Positions 23,493 through 32,739 of a DNA stretch of 64,000 bases are shown piece after piece. Each line of letters opens with the position of its first letter. The first letter of the stretch is position 1. Source of the stretch: Solanum dulcamara (Eukaryota; Streptophyta; Magnoliopsida; Solanales; Solanaceae). The notes beneath the pieces were generated by a model that made no database searches, was not told the origin of the DNA, and worked only from the letters and a program-made list of their open reading frames with translations. The stretch is taken from the NCBI RefSeq assembly GCF_947179165.1, contig NC_077244.1, positions 9,364,449 through 9,428,448 on the forward strand. The letters run 5' to 3'. Both the position numbers and the translations under genes were made by a program.

Positions 23493-23602
23493 CTCACTGT
23501 ACATTCTCATTCACAAATAAAAACCCTAAAAACCCTTTGTGTGTTCCCTTTGGAATTTTCACAATGATAAGGAATATGTTGTTGAGATGAGAAAGAAGGA
23601 CA

Positions 23603-24007
23603 TTAATATGTGCTACCTTTTGGAACTAGCAGTAACCCAGCGCTATACTTTGGTTGCTTCCTGCTCAGCTTGTTTTTTACTCCATCTACCAAGACTGTTG
23701 CTCTATACTTTTGGATATACATAGAACCTTTATTGATTGATTGGTAACTTTGGAGATCTTTCTCAACTTTTGTATCTATTTGTAACCCCATGCGAGGAGC
23801 AACTTCCTTTTCTGGATGTTTCAAACCATAAGCGGTGTCCTGTGTGATAATTGCACCCGTAAGATTGTAGCTGATGGATGGAAGTGCAGGAGACAAAATT
23901 GGTGAAGCATATGTAAACCCTGACTCTACTAATGATGTGGCATATATATTGGCAGAGATGAAATATATGTCAGATTCGTAGAAATTTGACAAAATCAAAG
24001 CGATCAT
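23603..24007 (-). CDS. Unrecognised 134-codon ORF upstream of the CSP-like array
   Basis: An open frame on the minus strand from ATG at 24007 to a stop at 23603. I do not recognise a family. The N-terminal third is hydrophobic and Ser/Tyr-rich (YESDIYFISANIYATSLVES), followed by a proline-rich patch (ASPILSPALPSISYN) and a basic C-terminal part (RATVLVDGVKNKLSRKQPK). There is no clear membrane segment, signal peptide or zinc motif. It reads towards the CSP-like repeats about 70 bp downstream, so it could be a 5' exon of the same relic or an unrelated chance ORF. Codon choice does not look like neighbouring transposon genes, but that is only an impression. Confidence 0.35.
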   Translation of the reverse strand: MIALILSNFYESDIYFISANIYATSLVESGFTYASPILSPALPSISYNLTGAIITQDTAYGLKHPEKEVAPRMGLQIDTKVEKDLQSYQSINKGSMYIQKYRATVLVDGVKNKLSRKQPKYSAGLLLVPKGSTY

Positions 24008-24640
24008 GGATTATTTTAGTACATACTAGTGACATTGAGATCATCTCCATAGGGAAACACAACAAACTAATGCGAAATCTCATTGGAAAAAAGACTGTCA
24101 AAGATGGTATTTTAGAGGATTTGATCTCCTTGAGATGAGATTGATCGAAACCGAAAGCATCAATAAAGGAAAGTAATTTGCAAGTGGAAGTGCTCTCTAT
24201 TTCTCAATTACAAGTCCTTAAATAGATAAAAACTACTAATAATAGAACACACATGTCTATTAATCCTAATTATTCTGATGTAAACTGACTCCACTAATCC
24301 TCTTGTGTCCAAAAGACAAGGAAACAACTTATTTAACTCTTATACAATAGCAACAAATAAATCACTACCCCTTAAATTAGCTAGTTATCGAAAAACGTAA
24401 AATTCAGTAAGTTTATGTAAAAAAATAACAAGGTCATTGCAATTATTTGAGATCCAGAAATTGGTATATATACATAGCAAGATTATTGATTTTAGTAAAA
24501 ATATCCATAAGAGGTTTTTACTATCTTTCAGCACCATTAAGGCAAGAAATTTATTTTAGTTTAATCATCACTAGTTATGTTTCAATTAATTTACGTAACC
24601 TCACAGAATTTTATGCGTTGATTATTTCTTAGTGATAAAA
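24008..24640. other. AT-rich stretch without a recognisable gene
   Basis: No protein or RNA gene was recognised. The part around 24200-24360 (TAAATAGATAAAAACTACTAATAATAG, then ACTCTTATACAATAG) has the look of a copia-type LTR transcript end, but no ends or repeat partner are present in the window. The ORF at 24447-24632 has no family features. Confidence 0.4.
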
Positions 24641-24654
24641 ATATACATTACAAT

Positions 24655-24845
24655 AAAAGAGACATTTAGTGGCAATAGAATTTTCTTTTTTACAAAAATA
24701 TTTAGCAGCAATTGAGTTAATGTCATTGTATCTAAAGTTGCTAAAGTCTTTAGCGGCATTTACATAGAGTGTTGGTTTAGATACTCATATTCATTATTTT
24801 CGCTAAATATAATATAGCAACAATTATATTATTGCCGCTAAAGTA
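24655..24845. mobile_element. Candidate MITE or subterminal repeat cluster (TTTAGCGGCAAT motifs)
   Basis: Within about 190 bp the motif TTTAGCGGCAAT or a close variant occurs in direct orientation at about 24668, 24701 and 24749, and inverted (ATTGCCGCTAAA or variants) near 24740, 24798 and at the right end 24830-24843. The outermost copies form an imperfect terminal inverted repeat (TTTAGTGGCAATA against CTTTAGCGGCAATA). No transposase is encoded. Could be a small non-autonomous DNA element or a leftover terminus of a larger one. A flanking target duplication is not obvious. Confidence 0.5.
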
Positions 24846-24882
24846 AATTAAAAAAAATATCCAAAAAAGGTTTCGTGGATGG

Positions 24883-25080
24883 ATGAGGAAGAAACATCAT
24901 TTTATGGGTAAACTCGGACATGATATAGTATTCAAGAAATTGACATGGATACTTTTCAATTCTCTCATGCAATTCAAGTGTGTTTGTAAAGTTTGGAATA
25001 CTTTGACACAACAAGATCCCAACTTTTTCAAGTCCTGTATTGCTAGTTCTCATACATGTCCTTTAGCCACACACCTCTAA
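24883..25080 (+). pseudogene. F-box domain remnant
   Basis: A plus-strand frame contains GHDIVFKKLTWILFNSLMQF followed by KCVCKVWNTL and DPNFFKSCI. This matches the plant F-box pattern (L-P-x-D-I-V-x-x-I-L-x-x-L-P-V-K-S-L-x-R-F-K-C-V-C-K-x-W). F-box proteins link substrates to SCF ubiquitin ligases through SKP1. The first Pro and the L-P-V-K core are altered, and the frame ends 10-15 residues past the domain, with no kelch or LRR tail. It ends about 15 bp before the CACTA terminus at 25095. Best read as a gene fragment, not a working gene. Confidence 0.6.
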
Positions 25081-25094
25081 TTAGGATTCCCTAG

Positions 25095-25460
25095 CAGTAC
25101 TAAAAGCTGTCAAAAATCGACAGACTGCGTCACTTGTTTTTTCAAAATTGACAAAAAAGAGATGCAATTACTTCCGTGACTTTTTGCCCCAACATTTTTA
25201 AAAATAAGACTGACTGCGTCTCCATGAATGACACAGTTTGTCATTTTTTATTCTTTTAAAAATTATTTTAGAAAAAAATGATAGACTGCATCGCTTTGTT
25301 CTTCAGCATGAAGAACATAGCGACGCGGTCTGTCTCTTTTTTTATTTTTTAATTTTTTTAAAAAGCGACGGATAGTGTTACTAAGTCTTTTACTTTGTTC
25401 TTCATTGTTCTTCACTACAAAGAGCAAAGTGACGGAATAGGTGACCCTGTTCGTCACTTT
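25095..25460. repeat. CACTA subterminal repeats
   Basis: A degenerate motif close to GACGGACTGCGTCGC is present at about 25118 (CGACAGACTGCGTCAC), 25208 (TGACTGCGTCTCC), 25280 (AGACTGCATCGCT), inverted at about 25320 (GCGACGCGGTCTGTC) and 25366 (GCGACGGATAGTGTT). Repeated short motifs in both orientations next to the terminus are the hallmark of CACTA ends, where TNPA-type proteins bind. It lies immediately left of family-A LTR insertion sequence and right of the F-box remnant. Confidence 0.65.
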
Positions 25461-25632
25461 TTTGCATTTCTTACAATAAAAACCTACAATTTCTACTGTC
25501 CAGCTGCTCTATATTTTAATTTCAATCATAATCAATATAAAGCCAACAATACAATCAATAGCAGGCACAACACATAAAATAAAACATCCAAAACTTAATA
25601 ATACATTCAAAAATATAAAATTAGTAGTTTAA

Positions 25633-28067
25633 TGTAATACGCCCCAAAATTCTTTCCTAAGATTCAGACGTTTCTCGTATTCGCGTAGGGTCGAAATCTA
25701 TTATTGTGAAATATATGCATGAGTTAAGATGAGTCCCTGAGTAATTGAAGAGTGTTTTAGGTGATGTGGAGTCACAAAGGACCCCTACGACTAAGCTAAG
25801 TCCAAAAGATTTGTCGTGGCTAAGTTTTAGGATGAGTTCGTATAAGGGGTCGACTTCTAATGACCCTATCTTTTTAAAGGCGACAATTGGGGTGGCCCAC
25901 GACTTATCAAATTAAAGATCGTCGAGTATTCTTTCGAACTCCACCAAAAATGTAATTTTTGGAGTTCGGAGTCAAAAGATATGACGATCCTAAGATGAAC
26001 TAGCACGACAGGAATTTCAGGCCTAGGTTGCAACTGCTGGAAATTTGGGCTTGGCACCACAGTGGCGCGATACGCCACTATCGCGCCAGGAACAAGCCTC
26101 AATAATTTGGCCCCTAGCACGGAGTGCCACTACGAGGTGTGTAGGATTTTCAAGCCTATTTTCCCAGAACCCAGAAAACTTGGGCTTGGCGCTGTAAGGG
26201 CGCGACGCACCACTATCGCGCTAGGAACAAGCCTCCGTAGTTTGGTTCTTGGCATGATACGCCACTAAAAGATGTGCAGGTTTTTAGCCTATTCGACTTG
26301 GCCCCGCAGTGGCGCGATGCGCCACTATCGCGCAAAGAGTATTTTTGGCCATTTTCCAGATTTTGGAGAAAGGGCAGTTTGGGAATTTTTCCAAATTATA
26401 TATACACAAGACTTGAACAGTTTTGGACCATATTTTCAGCCCCTCTCGCTCTCTAAAAGACCTAGAAAATTTCCCTCTCTTCTTCTTCTTCTCAAAATCC
26501 TTCTCCAACAATAAGTGCCTTCAAGAGCTTCAAATAATTCAAGTTCCCATTGAAGACCCAACATCAAGGTTTTCTTCAAGTCTTCTCTAAGGTATGTAAG
26601 GCTACTCAAAACATGGGTTGAGTCCACCCATGTGCCCTATGCTTTATTTGAGGTTAAAGGTTCATAAAAATGGAGTTCTTGGTAGATTTATGTTCAAATG
26701 AGTCTTGTCACTTATTTAATTAATGCCTATTATGTTGATGTGGTTGAGCTAAGAAATTCCAAAAATCTTCTTGTTAGCATGAGTCAATTGAGATAGGTTG
26801 TTAAACATGCTTTATTGATTTTCTTGACTATGTGGATTATGACAAGAATGCTAATTTTCCTAAATATGTTATTTACCTTGAATTGTTGATTTTAAACTTG
26901 AAGTTGGGATGAGTCCCAAAATTTTTTGTTAAACGAATAGAGGAACGATTGGATAGACTTGTATGTTGTTATAAATGCATATTTAATCTACTCTTGAAAA
27001 ATATGATTGGGATTGATCGGATTGTATAATTGGGAGAGGTTTGATTGTGATAGAGTTGATGAGTTGACAAGGTTGTAATGAGACTTGTAGATATGATTTG
27101 ATTGAGTTGATTGGATGGAGTTTTAGGAGCATTGAGTCTTGGGAGGAGTATCGAGCACCGAATTGGGAAAGAGTACATTCCATACTCAAATCCAATAACT
27201 ACGTCGCCAAACGTAGGAGGGGATTAAACCGTTAAAGTCGGATGCTTCCCCAAAATTATTATCCTGATATTATAGGACTTGGTTGTATTAGATCCATGAT
27301 TGGTTGATTTGTTCATACCCTGGCAAAGTATGAATGGACGCGGCAATAACATCGGTTTGTTGTACTTTCACTGGCTCATAAGTGATGGTTGTCAGATAAG
27401 AGAAACTCCTACATAGGTCTTGGTAGTACTCCGAGTCGGATTGAGTTGATTTGTATATGATTTGGTCCCGTCTAAACTATGTTCTTGCCTAGACTAAAGG
27501 CGCTTGTTGAGTTGTGTTTCTTTTTGAGTTGAGATTCCCGAGTTGATTTGGTTCCTTCTGATGTTGTTTCATTCGGCCATTTTACATACTCGTACATTCC
27601 ATGTACTGACGCCATTTGGCCTACATCATTTCATGATGCAGAGACAGGTACTAGAGATCATCAGCCGACGTACCGTTGAAGATCCACACACTCTCAGTTA
27701 GTTGGTGAGTCCTCCTAGTTTCTTGAGGATGTTGAGTTTCTTGTATAGTTTTGTGTTGTTTCCTTTATTTTGGTTGTTGGTAGCCATGGGCTTGTCATTG
27801 GCACCTCCCAGATTGTTGATAGAGGCTTCATAGACCAGAGTGTAGAAATGTTGGATTGTTCTTTTGAGTAGTTCTTCTATAACTGTTTGTTGATTTGATA
27901 GTTATTCGTCCTTTGGCCCTAAATTATGAATAGTACTTCATTGAATGAGTCTTCCACTGAGAGAATGTGTTTGAATGAATGTGTGACTGGACTAGGTGGT
28001 TTGCTTGAAAGCCAGAAATGGCTTTCGAGTGCCGGCCACGTCTAGGGTACCCTCCCGAGGCGTGACA
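25633..28067 (+). repeat. 5' LTR of the full-length family-A element
   Basis: Starts TGTAATACGCCCC and ends GAGGCGTGACA. U3 has GC-rich palindromic units (26060-26335); a TATA box lies at 26396-26407 (TTATATATACAC); the AGTAC/GTACT-type inverted repeat is at 27585-27613, just upstream of the region shared by all A LTRs (GATGCAGAGACAGG, GAGGCTTCATAGACC). Short ORFs inside (for example 26272-26514) are on non-coding sequence. Confidence 0.95.
26060..26335 (+). repeat. GC-rich palindromic units in family-A U3
   Basis: Three spaced units related to GGCGCGATGCGCCACTATCG occur at about 26065-26100, 26195-26225 and 26308-26335, each followed by GCCAGGAACAAGCCTC or a variant. The GGCGCGAT..GCGCC part can fold back on itself. 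Matching units lie in the 3' LTR (33537-33820), in the minus LTR at 61030-61115, and once in the solo LTR at about 41865-41890. They sit just upstream of the TATA box and contrast with AT-rich surroundings. Confidence 0.7.
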
Positions 28068-28071
28068 AACA

Positions 28072-28083
28072 TGGTATCAGAAC
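28072..28083 (+). other. Primer binding site of the full-length family-A element
   Basis: TGGTATCAGAAC, one mismatch to the complement of tRNA-iMet (TGGTATCAGAGC), four bases after the 5' LTR end at 28067. Confidence 0.9.
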
Positions 28084-28274
28084 CCAGAGTTCAAGAGTCT
28101 TAGGGAGTCTATGAAGCCATGTCTAGTAGAGTCTTGCTTATGGGTTTGTTGTGCACCACACTTATAATCAGGAGACTATAAGATATTAAGAATTATTTCA
28201 CTTCTTTCATACTCTAAATTCGTACGATAGAGTTAAACTCTATAAACTTCCTTTCTAATTCGTGCATTTATACA

Positions 28275-29440
28275 TTGCAGACAATGCCTCCTAAACGTAC
28301 TGCTGGCCATAGGAATGCTGATAATGCAGGGATGCCACAGTCAGAGGTGCACCCGTCGAAGGATAAAGGCCGACCGATGAGGTATATGGAGGCACCTCAA
28401 ATGCCTACTACTCCACCTGCACCAACTTCGGAAGCAGACTTTAGAGGAGCGATTGCTATGCTCACTCAACTAGTAGCTTCCCAAAATGGTAACCAGAGTT
28501 CACCAACTCTTATCTCTAGTTCCCAAGAACCGTCTGCTACTACCAGAATTAGAGACTTTCTGAGAATGAATTCGACGGAATTCACGAGTTCTAAGGTTGA
28601 TGAAGATCCCCAAATTTATATTGATGAGATGTGGAAAATCCTGAAAGCTATGCATGCTACAAAGATTGAGGGGGTTGAGTTGGTGTCCTACCAGCTCAAG
28701 GATGTGGCAAACATCTGGTATAACCAATGGGAACAAGGTAGAGGTGAGGATGCTGAACCTGCTATGTGGGATGAATTTGAGGGAGACTTTCTTGACCACT
28801 TCTTTCCCCAAGAATTGAGGGAAGCAAAAGTAGAGGAGTATTTGAATCTGAAACAAGAAGGCATGACTGTTAAGGAGTACAACCTGAAGTTCATCCAGCT
28901 GTCCAGGTATGCTCCATAGATGATCCCAGATGTGAGGTCGAACATAAGGAAATTAGTCTCCGGTTTGGGAAGACATGTGAAGAAGGAGTGCAAAGAGGCA
29001 TTGTTAATCTTCGATATGGATATTTTAAAACTAATAGTGTACGCTCAACAGGTGGAGGATGAGAAGAGAAAAGATAGAGAGGAGCATCTGAGCATGAAGG
29101 CAAGATTAGCTGGGCATGAGAACGAACAGAGGCAAAATAGGGGCAACAGGTCCTTCTTCTAAAAGAGGCCTTCCAACTATGCCTCATCTATCGCTAGTGT
29201 ACCTATGCCGCAGAACAGGTATAATCAGTAGGGATAGAGTTGCCAGAATTTCAAACCCTGGGGTTATTAATCCCAAACTAGCATGAGTCAAGGTTCGCAA
29301 GAGAAGCCACCATGCGTCAAGTGTGGTAAGATCACTTGGGAGAGTGTAGAGCGGGAAGGGTTGGTTGTTATAAATGCGTCCAAATAGACCATTCAGAAGG
29401 AGTGTCCAGTATGGTGGACCAGAGCCCACTATTCTACCAC
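28275..29440 (+). pseudogene. Family-A gag
   Basis: Begins at ATG 28275 with MPPKRTAGHRNADN and a Pro-rich leader; a capsid region with RDFLRMNSTEFTSSKVDEDP (28550-28610), IWYNQWEQGRGEDA (28710-28755) and REAKVEEYLNLKQEGMTVKE (28820-28880). In-frame stops: TAG at 28917-28919, TAA near 29160, TAG at 29229-29231 and 29235-29237. A degenerate knuckle (CVKCGKITW) starts at 29313 and lacks the His/Cys half. Gag forms the particle and binds RNA. The frame is continuous with protease and RT, so this was one polyprotein. Confidence 0.9.
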
Positions 29441-29544
29441 CATACCACCAGCTAGAGGTAATACGAGGGGCACTACTTTAAGTACAAGCTGAGGTACAAA
29501 CCGTCTATATGACGTGGGTAGTCGTCAAGATTAAGAAAACTCTC

Positions 29545-29900
29545 CAAACGTCGTGATAGGTATGATTCAAGTCTCTTCTCTAGACTGTTATGGTTTGATG
29601 GATCTAGGTGCCACGCTATCTTTTGTGACTCCTTACATGGCAAGTTAGTTTGATAAAATCCCTGAGTGTCTCCTTGAGCCTTTCAGTGTAGCTACTCCTA
29701 TCGGTGATTCTATCTTAGTTGAGAGAGTCTATAGAGATTGCACTGTGTCAATTCATCACAGGGATACCTTGGCTGACTTAGTTGAGTTAGACATGGTTGA
29801 TTTTGATGTGATCCTAGGCATGGACTGGCTTTATGTCTATTATGCCTCTATTAATTATAGGACTCAGATTGTTAAGTTTAAATTCCCGAATGAGGTGGTC
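29545..29900 (+). pseudogene. Family-A retropepsin-like protease
   Basis: Same frame as gag. The active-site turn reads MDLGATLSFVTPYM at about 29598-29640 (usual D-S-G-A, here D-L-G-A), with a TAG at 29646-29648 just after it. The second conserved block is [11 protein letters not shown] at about 29798-29832. An aspartic protease of this type cuts the gag-pol polyprotein. Both the stop and the altered turn argue that it is inactive. Confidence 0.85.
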
Positions 29901-30775
29901 ATAGAATGGAAGGGGAGTCTTATCATGCCTAAGGGTGAGTTTATTTCCTACCTTAGGTCCAGGAAGCTAATCTCAAAAGGGTGCATTTATCACCTTGTCC
30001 GAGTGAAATATGATAGTATTGAGTGTCTATCCCTTGAGTCGGTTCTGATTGTCAATGAGTTTCCGGATGTCTTTCCTGAAGATCTGATTGGAGTCCCTCC
30101 TGATAGGGAGATTGACTTTGGGATTGATGTCCTTCTTGATACCTAGCCTATCTCAATCCCTCCATATAGAATGGCTCCGGCTGAGTTAAAAGAGTTGAAA
30201 GAACAATTGAAAGACTTGTTAGATAAGAGATTCATTAGGCCGAGTATCTCACCATGGGGTGCTCCAGTCCTATTTATGCGAAAGAAAGATGAGTCCCTTA
30301 GAATTTGTATTGACTACAGGCAGCTGAACAAGGTCACCATAAAGAACAAATACCCTCTTCTCAAAGTAGACGACTTATTTGACAACTTCAGGGTGCCACT
30401 TGTTTCTCAAAGATAGACCTAAGATCGGGCTATCATTAGTTGAATGTGAGGGAGTGTGATATCCCAAAGATAGCTTTTCAGACCCGCTATGGCCACCTTG
30501 AGTTCTTGGTGATGTCTTTCGGGTTGACTAATGCCCCTACAACTTTTATGGATCTCATGAACCCAGTATTTAAACCATACCTTGATATGTTTGTGATTTT
30601 ATTCATAGATGATATCTTGGTTTACTCCAAGAATGAGGAGGAGCACGTCCATTATCTTAGAGTCATCTTGCAAACTCTGAAGGACCAGGTATTGTATGCA
30701 AAGTTCTCCAAATGTAAATTTTGGCTTACATCAGTGGCTTTTCTAGGACATATTGTATCTGGAGATGGTATTTAG
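29901..30775 (+). pseudogene. Family-A reverse transcriptase
   Basis: Linker [12 protein letters not shown] (29970-30008) and [16 protein letters not shown] at 30144-30146, then [22 protein letters not shown] (30230-30288), [19 protein letters not shown] (30300-30352). A frameshift at about 30390 breaks the D-L-F-D to F-S-K-I-D-L region. It resumes with [16 protein letters not shown] (30475-30522) and the catalytic [11 protein letters not shown] from 30602. Two of three catalytic aspartates (FIDD) are visible. A TAG at 30773-30775 separates it from RNase H. Confidence 0.9.
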
Positions 30776-31417
30776 GTTGATGCTCAGAAGATTGAGGCAG
30801 TGAAGAATTGTCCCAGACCCACATCCCCAACAGAGATAAGAAGCTTCTTGGGTTTGGCCGGCTATTATCGAAGATTTGTAGAGGGATTCTCATCCATATC
30901 ATCACCATTGACCAAGCTGGCCCAAAAGAAGGCTAAGTTCCAATGGTCCAATGCTTGTGAGAAGATTTTTCGGAAATTGAAGACCAAGCTAACCACTGCT
31001 CCTATTCTAACCTTCCAGATGGAACAGAAGGTTTTGTGATCTATTGTGATGTATCTAGAGTTGGTTTGGCCTATGTGCTGATGTAGAAGGGGAAGGTGAT
31101 AGCTTATACATCAAGACAACTTAAGGTCTGACCTTGAACTGGAAGTTGTGGTATTTTCCCTTAAAATTTGGCGCCACTACTTGTATGGAGTGCATGTTGA
31201 TGTGTTCACCGATCACAAGAGTTTACAATACGTCTTCAGCCAGAAGGAACTCAACCTGAGACAAAGAAGGTGGCTTGAACTACTCAAAGACTATGATATG
31301 AGCATCCTCTACCATCCAAGTAAAGCTAATGTTATTGCTGATGCTCTTAGCGGGTTGTCTATGGGTAGCACTGCTCATATAGAGGAGGGAAGGGAAGAAT
31401 TGGCGAAGGAGGTATAG
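30776..31417 (+). pseudogene. Family-A tether and RNase H
   Basis: [20 protein letters not shown] (30833-30892) is the RT-RNase H connection; [20 protein letters not shown] follows. RNase H has frame changes around 31015 and 31130, then [20 protein letters not shown] (31155-31215), [20 protein letters not shown] and [10 protein letters not shown]. The [12 protein letters not shown] end (31312-31345) is typical of gypsy RNase H. A TAG at about 31416 ends the frame. Confidence 0.9.
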
Positions 31418-31559
31418 AGATTAGCCCGATTGGGATTTCATCTTGAAGAGAACAATGAAGGTGGAGTTAATGTTCAGGATGGGGCTGCATCCTTACTCGT
31501 GGCAGAGGTAATAGAAAAGCAAGACCAAGATCTCGTCCTTCTCCGGTTAAAGGAAGTTG

Positions 31560-32735
31560 TGCACAAATAGGAGGTGATGGTTTTTACCAAATGGGGAGAT
31601 GGTGTGTTAAGGTACCAAAATAGATTGTACGTACCAGATATCGATGATGTTTGAGGAAGGATTATGGTCGAAGCGCATAGTTACAGATACTCTATTCATC
31701 CAGGCTCTACAAAAATGTATCATGACTTGAGGGAAATCTATTGGTGGAGTGGGATGAAAAGAGATATTGTGGAATTCGTTTCCAAGTGCCTGAATTGCCA
31801 GCAGGTGAAGGTTGAGCATTAACAGCCATGTGGTTTAGCTCAAAATATAGAAATTCCGGAATGGAAGTAGGACATGATCAACATGGACTTTGTTACAGGT
31901 TTACCGAGGTCCCGAAAGCAACATGATTCAATTTGGGTGATTGTGGATAGAATGATAAAATCAGCTCACTTCTTGGCAGTTAAGACTACTGACACCGCAG
32001 AGAATTATGCAAAATTGTATATACAGGAGATCATTAGGTTGCATGGGATCCCCTTGTCTATCATCTCAGATCGAGGAGTTTAATTTACTTTCCAATTCTG
32101 GAGATCCTTTCAGAAAGGACTGGGTTCAAAGGTGAACCTTAGTACGGCCTTTTATCCCTAGACGGATGGCCAAGTGGAGCACACCATTCAGATATGGGAG
32201 GATATGTTGAGAGCTTGTGTGCTTGACTTTAAAGGAAATTGGGATGATCACTTACCTCTCATAGAGTTTGCATATAATAATAGCTATCATGCAAGCATTC
32301 AAATGACTTTTTATGAAGCTTTGTATGGGAGGAGGTGTAGATCACCCATCGGGTAGTTTGAGGTTGGTGAAGTTGAGTTGATTGGTCCTAATTTTGTTCA
32401 CCAAGCCATGGAAAAGGTGAGAGTTATTCAAGATAGGCTAAAGACAGCCCAAAGCTGCCAAAAATCTAACACCGATGTGAGGAGGAGAGACTTAGAGTAT
32501 GAGGTGGATGAATGGGTATATTTGAAAGTGTCACCCATGAAGGGTTTCATGAGGTTTGGAAGGAAGGGGAAGCTTAGTCCTCGATATAATTGTCCTTACC
32601 AGATTGTGAGGAGGATAGGGAGTGTCGCTTATGAATTGAAGTTACCCTCGGAGCTAGCCATCATTTATCTATTATTTCCACTTTTCGATGTTGAAGAAGT
32701 GCTTGGGCGATCCCTCATTGGTAGTCCCCATTGAT
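31560..32735 (+). pseudogene. Family-A integrase
   Basis: Zinc-binding HHCC domain: EAHSYRYSIHPGSTKMYHDL (31670-31728) and KCLNCQQVKVEH (31783-31820). Core: NMDFVTGLPRSRKQHDSIWV (31880-31938; first Asp), LSIISDRG (32055-32078; second Asp), and the Glu region around [14 protein letters not shown] (32168-32210). GPY/F-type C-terminal part at 32540-32660. Stops occur at about 31568, 31652, 31820, 31868, 32082, 32159 and 32355, mostly TAG or TAA at positions of Gln or Trp in sister copies. Integrase inserts the cDNA into the host chromosome. Confidence 0.9.
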
Positions 32736-32739
32736 AGTA

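Larger units (their letters stand above)
22265..23535 (-). repeat. Four tandem repeats of about 349 bp encoding CSP-like modules
   Basis: The landmark ACTGGTGCATTCAC (or a close variant) recurs at 22269, 22618, 22965 and 23315, giving periods of 349, 347 and 350 bp. Each unit also repeats a GATACCAGA block, an AGAGATCGTCACT-type block, a CAAATAGAAACCCTAAA block, an ACTCAAG block and a CATCTTGGTGATATACCGACCT block in the same order. Units differ by scattered substitutions and small indels. On the minus strand each unit encodes a short cold-shock-domain plus zinc-knuckle module (listed separately). The array is cut at 22264 by an LTR. Confidence 0.9.

Noticed and set aside
26272..26627. ORFs of 60-80 codons repeated at 33716-34110
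   Set aside because: The repetition is due to the two LTRs of one element; both strands are open because of low complexity (CTTCTTCTT), with no protein features.
28500..29187. Minus-strand ORFs of 98-118 codons opposite family-A gag
   Set aside because: They are antisense to a clear gag frame and mirror its codon structure.
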